64,000 nt of DNA from Roseibium sp. MMSF_3412. Its GTDB lineage: Bacteria; Pseudomonadota; Alphaproteobacteria; Rhizobiales; Stappiaceae. The notes under the pieces were generated by a model, which searched no databases, had not been told where the DNA came from, and saw only the letters and a list, made by a program, of their open reading frames with translations. Positions 51,763 through 60,594 of this stretch are shown piece by piece (the first letter of the stretch is position 1; each line of letters begins with the position of its first letter). The position numbers and the translations under genes are program-made. Location of the stretch: assembly GCF_030733265.1 (NCBI RefSeq), contig NZ_JASHJI010000001.1:620001-684000 (forward strand), read 5' to 3'.

Positions 51763-52941
51763 TCAAACGAATTGCCCGGCCGCGTGACCAGAGGACCAGG
51801 CCCATTGGAAATTGAACCCGCCAAGATGTCCGGTGACGTCCACCACCTCGCCGATGAAGTAGAGGCCGGGCACCTTGGTGCTTTCCATCGTCTTGGATGA
51901 CAGTTCCTTCGTGTTCACGCCGCCGAGCGTGACTTCCGCCGTCCGGTATCCTTCCGTTCCGACCGGGGTCAGTTGCCAGCGGTTGAGCTGGTCCGATGCC
52001 CGCCGCAACACCTTGTCCGACTGATCGGCCAGACGGCCGCCGAGCGAAAATGTCCCGGCAAGCTCTTCTGCCAGCCGATTGGGCAGCAATTGCGTGAGTG
52101 CCGTCCTCAGATCCTGTTTCGGACTGTCCCGGCGCGCGCTGCGAAGCACGTCAAACACGTCGGTCTGCGGCAGCAAATCAACGGAAATCGGGCTGCCTTC
52201 CTTCCAGTAGGACGAGATCTGAAGGATCGAGGGCCCAGACAGGCCGCGGTGGGTAAACAGCAGACCTTCGCGAAACACCGTTTTGCCAAAGGACACGCAC
52301 GCATCAACGGATATGCCGGACAGCCGTGCGCACAGATCCTTGTTGGCATCGGAAAAGGTCAGCGGAACCAGCGCCGCGCGCGGCTGAACCACGTCCAGCC
52401 CGAATTGCCTTGCAAGGTCATAGCCGAAGCCGGTCGCACCCATTTTCGGGATCGACGGCCCACCCGTGGCGACGACCAGCGACCTTGCCTTGAGCGGCCC
52501 TTTCGACGTTGCCACCGAAAACCACTCGTCCGGCTTCTCGACCGCCTTGATGCCGGTTTCAAGCTGCAGCGCTCCGCCCGCCGCCTCGAGCTCGTTCAAA
52601 AGCATGCGAATAATGTCTTTCGCGCTGTTGTCGCAGAAGAGCTGGCCGAGCGTCTTTTCGTGCCAGGAAATGCGGTGCTTTTCAACAAGCGCAAGAAAGT
52701 CCTGCTGCGTGTAGCGCTTGAGCGCCGAGACACAGAACCGCGGGTTCTGCGACAGGAAGTTTGCAGGCGTGCAGTGCAGATTGGTGAAATTGCAGCGGCC
52801 GCCGCCTGAGATCCGGATCTTGTCCGCCGGCCGTTTGGCATGGTCGACAACCAACACGTTGCGCCCGCGCCTGGCGGCCTCAATTCCACACATCAATCCG
52901 GCGGCACCGCCGCCGAGCACAAGAACATCCAGATCACGCAT
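51763..52941 (-). CDS. FAD-dependent flavoprotein, YhiN/HI0933 family
   Basis: The 392-residue protein starts MRDLDVLVLGGGAAGLMCGIEAARRG and has the family hallmarks KIRISGGGRCNFTNLHC, LVVATGGPSIPKMGATGFGYDLARQFG and the C-terminal GGVNTKELSSKTMESTKVPGLYFIGEVVDVTGHLGGFNFQWAWSSG in conserved pieces. It is the classical HI0933/YhiN subtype, distinct from the TIGR03862-type paralogue at 36881. Members include the bile-acid reductase BaiN, but the general substrate is unknown. The gene stands alone. Confidence 0.88.
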   Translation of the reverse strand: MRDLDVLVLGGGAAGLMCGIEAARRGRNVLVVDHAKRPADKIRISGGGRCNFTNLHCTPANFLSQNPRFCVSALKRYTQQDFLALVEKHRISWHEKTLGQLFCDNSAKDIIRMLLNELEAAGGALQLETGIKAVEKPDEWFSVATSKGPLKARSLVVATGGPSIPKMGATGFGYDLARQFGLDVVQPRAALVPLTFSDANKDLCARLSGISVDACVSFGKTVFREGLLFTHRGLSGPSILQISSYWKEGSPISVDLLPQTDVFDVLRSARRDSPKQDLRTALTQLLPNRLAEELAGTFSLGGRLADQSDKVLRRASDQLNRWQLTPVGTEGYRTAEVTLGGVNTKELSSKTMESTKVPGLYFIGEVVDVTGHLGGFNFQWAWSSGHAAGQFV

Positions 52942-53220
52942 GGGCGCGCTTATAGCGGGTTTGGATCGTGTGAGTAAGGGCTGTTATCGAGCCCTGGTCT
53001 AGCTGGAACTTATGTAATCAATCGATTCCGCAGTCTCACTAGGATTGTCACCCCGGACAAGCGCCAGCGCAGATCCGGGGCCTACTCTCAGATCAACTTG
53101 TCAATCGGGTCTGAGTGCTTCGCAGGAAGAGCAACTGCGAAAACTCGTTAATCTCTGGAAGCGAGTGGGTCCCGGGTCTCGCTTCGCTTGCCCGGGATGA
53201 CAAAGAAGTTGCGGCGCCAC
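52942..53220. repeat. Intergenic region with CATCCCGG-type palindromic repeat, copy C (53047-53201)
   Basis: The repeat begins GTCACCCCGGACAAGCGCCA and ends GCCCGGGATGAC with GGGTCCCGGGTCTCGCTTCG before it; the ends are inverted repeats of the same family as 40331-40443. The arms are separated by a longer loop (155 bp in total). No gene is present in this region. Confidence 0.7.
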
Positions 53221-53254
53221 CAAAACAAAACCGGCGGATCTTTCGACCCGCCGG
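53221..53254 (-). terminator. Intrinsic terminator of the liv operon
   Basis: CCGGCGG (53231-53237) pairs with CCGCCGG (53248-53254). Read on the minus strand the stem is followed by TTTTGTTTTG. It lies 28 bp after the livK-type stop codon. Confidence 0.75.
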
Positions 53255-53281
53255 CTTCCTCGAAGCTCTTTTAAAAAAAGC

Positions 53282-54487
53282 TTACTTCATCTCGGTGATG
53301 GTCTCGAAGCCGTTGGAGCCGACCTCGAAGAGGGCGTAGGTGCCCGGAACGTCGCCCTTGGCGTCGAAGTTGTGATCACCGGCTGCGCCCTTGTAGTCAA
53401 TGGCGGTACCGGCCGCGATCAGTTCCTTGGCCTTCTTCCATTCACCCGGAAGGATGGCTTCGCCTTCGCCGTTGGAAACTTCAACGACGGCTGCCGCTAC
53501 GTCTTCCTTTTTGCCGCCCGCCTTTTCAACGGCCAGCGCCAGCAGGAATGCAGCGTCATAGGACGTGTTGGCGAAGATCGCATCCGGGTCGCCGCCGATG
53601 CCCTTGAAGGCTTCGTTGAACATGTCCAGCGACTTGGAGGCTTCACCGACCGGCGAGGACGCGACGAAGGTCGACAGGTTTTCCGCGCCCAGTTCGTTGA
53701 TCACGGCGTCGGACTTCATGCCGTCACCGCCGACGAACTTGTCGAAGAAACCGTTTTCCAGAGCCTGGCGCAGGATGGTGAGACCGGTGCCGTCGCCATA
53801 GTCGAAGATCACGAGCGTGTCCGCGCCGCCCTTGGCGAGTTCCGCCAGGTTGGAACGATAGGAGGCCTTGCCTTCCTCGTGTGCGGCGAACTGGGTGATG
53901 TCACCGCCGAGTTCATCGACATATTCGGCCTTGAACGCGTTGGCGAGGCCAGTGCCGTAGTCATTGTTGAGGTAGGCAACCGCAACCTTGCCGTAGCCCA
54001 TGTCTTTCATGGTGCGGGCAAGCGCGCGGCCCTGGTAGTCATCGGAAGGGACGGTGCGGAACACGGTGCCCTTGTCTTCCAGGCCGGAGATTTCCGGCGA
54101 GGTTCCGGACGGCGTGATCAGTGCGATGCCGGCCGGGATCGTGACCGATCCGGCGGCAGCCAGAACAGCGCCCGAGCAATGCGGGCCAACGATGCCAACA
54201 ACGCCTTCAATGTTGACGGCCTTGGTGGCTGCATCCGTGCCGCCTTGCGGGTTGCAGGCGCTGTCGCCGACGACGCCGACCAGGGTTTCGCCGTCACCGA
54301 TGCCGCCCTGCTCGTTCACCTGCTGAACGGCAAGCTGGGCCGCGTCGATCATGGCCGGCGCCATGGCCGCGATCGGGCCGGACACGCCGCCGATCAGACC
54401 GATTTTGACGTCAGCCTGTGCGGGCACGGATGCCAGAGCGGTTGCAGCCATCATTCCGGCGGCAAGTGCAAGAAACTTGGTTTTCAT
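53282..54487 (-). CDS. livK: Branched-chain amino acid ABC transporter substrate-binding protein
   Basis: The ATG at 54487, after GAGGAGG, gives 401 residues with a signal peptide (FLALAAGMMAATALASVPAQA). The mature protein has DVKIGLIGGVSGPIAAMAPAMIDAAQLAVQQVNEQGG, VVGDSACNPQGGTDAATKAV and VGIVGPHCSGAVLAA, typical of LivJ/LivK-type binding proteins. It is the last gene of a minus-strand livG-livF-livH-livM-livK cluster, 97 bp after livM, and probably has its own ribosome site and extra promoter for higher expression. Exact ligand is not certain. Confidence 0.9.
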   Translation of the reverse strand: MKTKFLALAAGMMAATALASVPAQADVKIGLIGGVSGPIAAMAPAMIDAAQLAVQQVNEQGGIGDGETLVGVVGDSACNPQGGTDAATKAVNIEGVVGIVGPHCSGAVLAAAGSVTIPAGIALITPSGTSPEISGLEDKGTVFRTVPSDDYQGRALARTMKDMGYGKVAVAYLNNDYGTGLANAFKAEYVDELGGDITQFAAHEEGKASYRSNLAELAKGGADTLVIFDYGDGTGLTILRQALENGFFDKFVGGDGMKSDAVINELGAENLSTFVASSPVGEASKSLDMFNEAFKGIGGDPDAIFANTSYDAAFLLALAVEKAGGKKEDVAAAVVEVSNGEGEAILPGEWKKAKELIAAGTAIDYKGAAGDHNFDAKGDVPGTYALFEVGSNGFETITEMK

Positions 54488-54584
54488 CAAGAGTACCTCC
54501 TCAATAGTCCGGTCTTTGCCGGGTCTTTAAGTTTGGCGGCTCCCGCGCCCTTCAAGGCAGAGCGGCAGGACCCACGGAACGGGC

Positions 54585-55550
54585 CTAACTCTGGTCCGTC
54601 CCGGATTTCGTTACCCGCTGGTCTCCCCTCAATGGCTCGGGAAGCAGGCCTTCCGGCCGGAAGCGCAGCACGAGCTGCAGCATGAGGCCGATCAGGAACA
54701 AGCGGATGTATTTTGCCTGGACCGCATATTCAGTCGGAAGTCGGTCGGTTGCAATCTCTGAAACGGACCAAATGATCCAAACGACGGCCGCGCCGAGAAT
54801 GGCGCCGCGATTATTGCCCGATCCGCCCAGGATCAACATGATCCAGATCAGGAAGGTTGCCACCATCGGATCGATGGCTTCGGGTGTGATCGAGCGGTTG
54901 AAATGGGCAAACAGCGCCCCGCCAAGTCCCATCAGCGCAGCCCCGAAGATGAAGGCTTCAAGACGGCGGAATTCGACATTCTTGCCCATCGCCTTGGCCG
55001 CGTCTTCATTGTCGCGGATGGCGCGCATCATGCGGCCCCACGGGGCATTGAACTGGCGCTCGACCAGGAAATAGACCGCGATCAGAACCGCGAGCACGAT
55101 CACCAGATAGGCGATCTGGGATTCCATGTAGGCAAGGTCGCCCGCCGGACGGGGAATGCTGGAAATGCCGCGCGCACCGTTGGTCAGGGCCGGTTCGGAC
55201 TTGATGACCAGCCGAATGATCTCTGCAATACCGATAGTGGCAATGGCCAGATAATCGGAGCGGAAGCGCAGACAGATCTTGCCGATCGGCCAGGCGACTA
55301 GCGCAGCCGCCAGCATGGCTGCGATCCATCCGACGACAAAGTGCAGGTCGAAGCCGCCGATACGGCCGTCCGCGGGCGGGGTCGATATGATGGCGGACGT
55401 ATAGGCACCGACCGCGAAGAAGCCGGCGATACCGGCATTGAACAGACCTGCAAACCCCCACTGGATGTTCAGGCCAAGGGCCAGAAGGGCATAAATGCAG
55501 ATAAAGATCGCCATGAAGAGGGCGTAGTTGACGAGACCCAGAAGTTCCAT
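54585..55550 (-). CDS. livM: Branched-chain amino acid ABC transporter permease LivM
   Basis: The start at 55550 (MELLGLVNYALFMAIFICIYAL) is 14 bp after the livH stop; the longer open frame upstream is out-of-frame livH sequence. The 321-residue permease has about eight helices, the conserved GFAGLFNAGIAGFFAVGAYTSA, and the EAA-type loop MMRAIRDNEDAAKAMGKNVEFRRLEAFIFGAALMGLGG. It pairs with LivH to form the membrane channel energised by LivG and LivF. Confidence 0.92.
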   Translation of the reverse strand: MELLGLVNYALFMAIFICIYALLALGLNIQWGFAGLFNAGIAGFFAVGAYTSAIISTPPADGRIGGFDLHFVVGWIAAMLAAALVAWPIGKICLRFRSDYLAIATIGIAEIIRLVIKSEPALTNGARGISSIPRPAGDLAYMESQIAYLVIVLAVLIAVYFLVERQFNAPWGRMMRAIRDNEDAAKAMGKNVEFRRLEAFIFGAALMGLGGALFAHFNRSITPEAIDPMVATFLIWIMLILGGSGNNRGAILGAAVVWIIWSVSEIATDRLPTEYAVQAKYIRLFLIGLMLQLVLRFRPEGLLPEPLRGDQRVTKSGTDQS

Positions 55551-55564
55551 CCTGCTCCCTCCCC

Positions 55565-56437
55565 TTAAAGCACTTTGCCCTTGAGCAGCCCTGTCGGGCG
55601 CACAAGCAACATGAACAGCAAGATCGCAAAGGCCATGGCGGCCTTGTACTCGCTTGGAATGAACAGCACCGAGACCTCCTCGGCGACGCCGACGATCAGA
55701 CCGCCAAGCACGGCGCCTTCCACCCGCCCGACACCGCCGAGAATGGCAGCGGCGAACATGGGCAGCAGCATGTGCCAGCCCATCATGGCCTTCAGCTCGG
55801 TGTTGATCCCGAGAAAAAAGCCGGATGCGGCGCAAAGGCCGCCGGCGATCACCCAGGTCAGCATGACCACCTTCTTGTTGTCGATGCCGGACAGCAAGGC
55901 AAGGTTCGGGTTGTCGGACATGGCGCGCATGGCCTTGCCCCACTTGGACCGCGTGAGAAAGAGCTGCAGAACACCAACCAGAACGACCATTGCCAGGATC
56001 GTGTAAAGCTCCCGGTCACGGACACGAATGCCGAAATAGTCCTCGGGCCGGACAATGCCGCGGGTGTAGGTCTGCGTGTCGACGCCCCAGACGACCTGGA
56101 CGACAGCACGGATCATCAGAGCGATGCCGAGCGAGGCCATCACCGTCACGATCTTGGGACGCTCTCGCAGATGTTCGTAAAAGACCTTGTCGATCCCGAC
56201 CGCAACAGCAGCTGTTCCCAGGATGGCAACGGGGAGCGCGGCATAGGGCGAGACGCCAAATCCGGTGACCACCGCCAGCGCCAGAAACGCTCCGAGGGTC
56301 GCCAGATCACCATGGGCCAGATGGGCATACCGCAGGATGCCGAAGATCAGGGTGATCCCGACCGCACCCAGCGCATAGATGGACCCGAGCACGACACCCG
56401 GCACGATGTAGAAATTCAGAAGTTCGAAAAGATCCAT
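55565..56437 (-). CDS. livH: Branched-chain amino acid ABC transporter permease LivH
   Basis: The 290-residue protein starts MDLFELLNFYIVPGVVLGSIYALGAVGITLIFGILRYAHLAHGD at the ATG 56437; a GTG three codons earlier would overlap the livF stop by 2-4 nt and is a real alternative. It has about seven helices and the EAA loop KAMRAMSDNPNLALLSGIDNKKVVMLTWVIAGG. The Liv gene order and spacing leave little doubt about role as LivH. Confidence 0.92.
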   Translation of the reverse strand: MDLFELLNFYIVPGVVLGSIYALGAVGITLIFGILRYAHLAHGDLATLGAFLALAVVTGFGVSPYAALPVAILGTAAVAVGIDKVFYEHLRERPKIVTVMASLGIALMIRAVVQVVWGVDTQTYTRGIVRPEDYFGIRVRDRELYTILAMVVLVGVLQLFLTRSKWGKAMRAMSDNPNLALLSGIDNKKVVMLTWVIAGGLCAASGFFLGINTELKAMMGWHMLLPMFAAAILGGVGRVEGAVLGGLIVGVAEEVSVLFIPSEYKAAMAFAILLFMLLVRPTGLLKGKVL

Positions 56438-56442
56438 GCCGA

Positions 56443-57150
56443 TCACCCACCCAGAAACATTTCGGCGACTTCACGGTCAGCCAGGAGATCCGCACCCGTG
56501 CCTTCATGGCGGTTCTTGCCGGCAGCCAGAACATAGCCCCGGTCCGCGAAGGCAAGCGCCTGCTTGGCGTGCTGCTCGACAAGAAGGATGGCAACGCCGG
56601 TGTCGCGCACGTCACGGCAGATCTGAAAAATCTGTTCCATGTATTTCGGCGACAGGCCTGCCGTCGGCTCGTCCAGCAGCAGCAGTTTCGGGTCGAGCAT
56701 CAGGGCGCGGCCCATGGCAACCATCTGCCGCTGTCCTCCGGAGAGACTTCCGGCAAGCGTCTTGCGACGTTCCTTCAGGTCCGGGAACAGCTCGTAGACC
56801 CTGTCATAGGCCGCCGAGAGATCGCCGGTCTTGAGAAAGCCACCCATTTCCAGGTTTTCCTGGATCGACATTTCCCGGAAGATGTTGTCCACCTGCGGCA
56901 CGTAGCATATCCCGCGCTGGACGATGCGGTTCGGGGCCCAGCCGGTGATATCGTCACCGTCGAACAGCATCTTTCCGCCGCGAATGGTCAGCAAACCGAA
57001 GACGGACTTCATGGCGGTTGACTTGCCCGCGCCGTTCGGCCCCACAATAACGACGATCTCGTCCTGCAACACGGACATGGACACATCCTGCAGGATATCG
57101 GCCTCACCGTAGCCACCGGTGAGGTGCTCCATCGACAGAAGCGCGCTCAT
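56443..57150 (-). CDS. livF: Branched-chain amino acid ABC transporter ATP-binding protein LivF
   Basis: The 235-residue ATPase has Walker A GPNGAGKST, the signature LSGGQRQMVAMGRAL, Walker B LLLDEPTAGLSP and the switch His in LVEQHAKQAL. The GICYVPQVDNIFREMSIQENLEMGG segment is typical of LivF. It overlaps the livG stop by 4 nt and precedes livH. Confidence 0.93.
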   Translation of the reverse strand: MSALLSMEHLTGGYGEADILQDVSMSVLQDEIVVIVGPNGAGKSTAMKSVFGLLTIRGGKMLFDGDDITGWAPNRIVQRGICYVPQVDNIFREMSIQENLEMGGFLKTGDLSAAYDRVYELFPDLKERRKTLAGSLSGGQRQMVAMGRALMLDPKLLLLDEPTAGLSPKYMEQIFQICRDVRDTGVAILLVEQHAKQALAFADRGYVLAAGKNRHEGTGADLLADREVAEMFLGG

Positions 57151-57917
57151 GCGGCATCTCCCGTGGTTTCACCCAGATACGCTTCCAGAACCTGCGGATC
57201 GGAGCGAACGGTCTGGAAGTCACCCTGGATCAGCACCCGGCCCTCGGCCATGCAGACAACCGGATCGCAAAGCTTCTCGATCATCTCCATGTCGTGTTCG
57301 ATCAGGATGAATGTGTAGCCACGTTCCTTGTTGAGGATCTCGATCTTGGCTTCCAGCTTGCGCAACAGCGTCCGGTTGACGCCGGCTGCCGGTTCGTCCA
57401 GCAGGACCAGCTTCGCATCGGTCATCATGGTGCGGCCCAGCTCGAGAAGCTTCTTCTGGCCGCCCGACAGGTTGCCGGCGCGTTCATGGGCGACATGGCT
57501 CAGTTCCAGGAACTCCAGCGTTTCATATGCCTTGCGTTCGACGTCGTGTTCCGAGGATTTGACGCGCCCCCATGCGAGCCAATTCGCGAACAGGCTCTCG
57601 CCGGGCTGGGACGGCGGCACCATCATCAGGTTTTCAAGCGCAGTCAGTTTGTGAAACTCATGCGGGATCTGAAATGTGCGCACAAGCCCCTTGTGAAACA
57701 GCTGATGGCTCGCAAGGTTGGTGACGTCTTCGCCAAGGAACCGTATGCTGCCGCTCGTCGGCTGCAAGGCTCCGGCTATGAGGTTGAAGAGCGTCGTCTT
57801 TCCTGCACCGTTGGGACCGATCAGTCCGGTGATGCTGTTTTCCTCGACACGGAAAGAGCAGCCATTGACCGCCTTGAACCCGCTGAAATCCATAACGAGC
57901 TGGTCAAGCTCAAGCAT
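57147..57917 (-). CDS. livG: Branched-chain amino acid ABC transporter ATP-binding protein LivG
   Basis: The 256-residue ATPase has Walker A GPNGAGKTT, the LivG-type GLVRTFQIPHEFHKLTALENLMM, the signature LSGGQKKLLELGRTM, Walker B LVLLDEPAAGVN and the His in LIEHDMEMI. It is the first gene of the five-gene liv cluster; its promoter should lie in the 57918-58497 intergenic region. Confidence 0.93.
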   Translation of the reverse strand: MLELDQLVMDFSGFKAVNGCSFRVEENSITGLIGPNGAGKTTLFNLIAGALQPTSGSIRFLGEDVTNLASHQLFHKGLVRTFQIPHEFHKLTALENLMMVPPSQPGESLFANWLAWGRVKSSEHDVERKAYETLEFLELSHVAHERAGNLSGGQKKLLELGRTMMTDAKLVLLDEPAAGVNRTLLRKLEAKIEILNKERGYTFILIEHDMEMIEKLCDPVVCMAEGRVLIQGDFQTVRSDPQVLEAYLGETTGDAA

Positions 57918-58497
57918 TCAAGCTCCTCGCCGCCCCCCTGAAGCGGTCTTTCTTTTTTCGTTGCGCTGCGCCACGCCTTTTGGCGTTGGTTCTATGGCAC
58001 GCGCAGGGCGCCCGGTCGCAGCGTTCAGACCTTCTAACTTTATTGGCGGCGCAATCAACCGGTAATCACCGGGTTTTTGGCCAGAAAGGGCAAGATTTTT
58101 CAAAAAACCCGGGCCAGCGGAATGTCCAGTTCGCGGGTTTGCAGAATTTCCTCGGATTTCGTTCAAAGGCGCACAGTTATTCGGAGTCAACAAACCCGAA
58201 AATAACGTGTAGCATCACCCTTGTTCACGTAATGCGCGAATTTAAATGTGCGAGTAGCGGAGAAAAAAATGCACTCCTCAAAGAAGAAAGCACCGCCAAT
58301 CTACGTAAATATGACAATAACTTCTGAGCTTTTCCTCAACGAATTCAATTTGAAACATTATTCTTAAGCCGACTTCAGAAATTCTCGACTAAAGTTGCAT
58401 GCAGGTTTTGGCAATCGTGAGTGAGCCGGACAAAAGAACAAGAAGACCTAAGTGACATCAGGCTAAACCGGTATGCGGTCGAAGTCGTGGTTGTTCG
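57918..58497. other. Intergenic region between divergent livG and the PAS-GGDEF-EAL gene
   Basis: No convincing gene is present in these 580 bp. The part from about 58190 to 58400 is clearly AT-richer than the genome average and likely holds promoters. The only open frames lack homology and ribosome sites. A GGAGGG purine stretch lies at the very 3' end. Confidence 0.45.
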
Positions 58498-60594
58498 TTG
58501 GAGGGAAAACTGTCTAACCGCGCGGAATTGTTCGTAAATGAGAGTGAAGTTGAAAACACTGCCGCAATCGACATAGCCGAAGGCAAGGTCGATCAGTCCA
58601 TACTTCTGGAGCTTTACGACCGCCTCGACGCTGCTGTCTGGATTTTCGATTTCGACCACAAACGGTATCTGTGGGCCAATCGCAAGACCCTCGAGATCAC
58701 GGACGCGATCTCTCTTGAGGAGTTGCAATCCCGCGACCTCGGTGCCGACATGTCACCCGCCGTGGAACAACGCCTGCGCCAGTACCAGCAGGACTTCTGC
58801 ACAAGCGATGTCAGCTTTTCGGAGATCTGGACACTCTATCCCAAGGGTCAGCCCAAGGTGCTTCAGATCGCAATGAGCGGTATCCGCCTGCGCGATGGCC
58901 GGATGGCGCTCCTGTGCGAGGGCCGCGAGCATCACAAGCAGCAGCCGGAAACACTTCGCAGCGCCGAAGCCCTGCTGCATACCTCCGTGATGATTTCGCT
59001 TTTCTCAAAGGAAGGCGCTTCTCTTTACAGGAACACGGCATCCCGTGCAGCCTCGGTCACGCTGGAGACGCCCTTCCTGGACCAGTTTGTCCACGCCGAA
59101 GAAGCAAAGGACCTGTTCGAAATCGTCGAAAGGGAGCGAACGCACAAATTCGTCGCCCGCGTCAAAACGCGTTCGGGTCCGCGGTGGCACGAACTGACGG
59201 TGCGCGCATGCCACGATGCTGTCACCGGACAACCCGCTTATCTCGTCAGCGAGACCGATGTCACGGAACTTCACGAGACGAAGGAACGCGCGCAGTATCT
59301 TGCAAGCCACGACACGCTGACGGGTCTTTCCAACCGGACCTACCTTCAGGAGCGCCTGACGCTGATCCTGCACGCGGCGAAGCGGAACAACCAGTCCGCT
59401 TCCTTCTATCTTCTGGATCTCGACGACTTCAAACTGGTCAACGATTCCCTGGGACATGCGGCGGGTGACACGCTCCTGCAGATGGTCGCGGACGAACTCA
59501 AGTCCCTTGCCGGGCCAGAGGACGTGATCGCCCGGCATGGCGGCGACGAATTTCTGATCTGCACCCTGGAGGGAAAAGAGGGCAAGGAGCCCGGCAGTTT
59601 CGGACATGCGCTTTTGCGGTCGTTTGCCAGACCAAAGGTCATCGAAGGCAAACAAAGGAAAGTCGGCCTCAGCATCGGCTATGCCTGCTTCCCGCAAGAT
59701 GGCGACACCGTCGACGAGTTGATGCGGCACGCGGATCTGGCGCTTTACCAGGCGAAATCCGGCGCGAGCAACAAATGCGTTCAATTTGACGCCCACATGC
59801 GCCAGCTGCGCGACGAGCACAGGGCGATCAGGAAAGACCTCGAACGCGCGCTGAAAGAGGATGAATTCATCCTTCACTACCAGCCCATCGCGTGCACACG
59901 CTCGGACCGGGTCGTCTCGGGTGAAGCGCTGCTTCGCTGGCAGCATCCGGAGCGGGGTCTCATCGGACCTGACGACTTTGTACACATCGCCGAAGAAGCC
60001 GGTCTGATTTCGGACATCGGTGCCTGGGTCGCACGGGAAGTCGCCAAGCTGCAGACACATATCGACGGGCTCGACTACGCCGTGCCGCTGACCCTTGCGC
60101 TCAACGTCTCCCCGCGGCAGCTGTCAGACACCGGGTTTCTGGGTTTCATGAAATCCTTGCCGGAACAAACCGGCTGCGCACCGGACAGGATTTCCCTCGA
60201 AATCACCGAATCCGTGATCCTTGGCGATATCCCCAACGCGCGCGAAACACTGACAACGCTCAAGGCGTGCGGCTATCAGGTCGTCATTGACGATTTCGGC
60301 ACCGGCTATTCCAACCTTGCGTACCTGCACAACTACCCGATCGACGGCATCAAGATCGACCGGGTGTTCATGGAAGACATCAATGCCGGCGGCGAGATCG
60401 TCAAGCTCATCCTGTCACTTGCCACCGCGCTTGGCGCGGATGTCGTCGCCGAGGGTGTCGAAACGATCGAGCAGCGTTCCTGGCTGTCCAGGAACGGCTG
60501 CGACCGGTACCAGGGCTACCTCTATTCCAGGCCGGTTCCCCTGGATCGTTTCCTGTCCATGCTCGAAACGCAGCACAGGCTTGCCGCTATGTGA
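58498..60594 (+). CDS. PAS-GGDEF-EAL cyclic-di-GMP signalling protein
   Basis: The 698-residue frame starts at TTG with uncertain position (GGAGGG overlaps the start). An N-terminal PAS region (LLELYDRLDAAVWIFDFDHKRYLWANRKTLEIT) and a second PAS-like part precede GGDEF (ARHGGDEFLIC, intact active site) and EAL (SGEALLRWQHPERG, then DDFGTGYSNLAYLHNYPIDGIKIDRVF, intact). The RxxD inhibitory site five residues before GGDEF is absent (GPED). The protein could make or degrade cyclic-di-GMP. No membrane helix is evident. Its 3' end overlaps kynU by 8 nt on the opposite strand. Confidence 0.9.
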   Translation: MEGKLSNRAELFVNESEVENTAAIDIAEGKVDQSILLELYDRLDAAVWIFDFDHKRYLWANRKTLEITDAISLEELQSRDLGADMSPAVEQRLRQYQQDFCTSDVSFSEIWTLYPKGQPKVLQIAMSGIRLRDGRMALLCEGREHHKQQPETLRSAEALLHTSVMISLFSKEGASLYRNTASRAASVTLETPFLDQFVHAEEAKDLFEIVERERTHKFVARVKTRSGPRWHELTVRACHDAVTGQPAYLVSETDVTELHETKERAQYLASHDTLTGLSNRTYLQERLTLILHAAKRNNQSASFYLLDLDDFKLVNDSLGHAAGDTLLQMVADELKSLAGPEDVIARHGGDEFLICTLEGKEGKEPGSFGHALLRSFARPKVIEGKQRKVGLSIGYACFPQDGDTVDELMRHADLALYQAKSGASNKCVQFDAHMRQLRDEHRAIRKDLERALKEDEFILHYQPIACTRSDRVVSGEALLRWQHPERGLIGPDDFVHIAEEAGLISDIGAWVAREVAKLQTHIDGLDYAVPLTLALNVSPRQLSDTGFLGFMKSLPEQTGCAPDRISLEITESVILGDIPNARETLTTLKACGYQVVIDDFGTGYSNLAYLHNYPIDGIKIDRVFMEDINAGGEIVKLILSLATALGADVVAEGVETIEQRSWLSRNGCDRYQGYLYSRPVPLDRFLSMLETQHRLAAM

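Noticed and set aside
53372-54685. 437-codon open frame on the plus strand
   Set aside because: Antisense to livK; no domain and no ribosome site.
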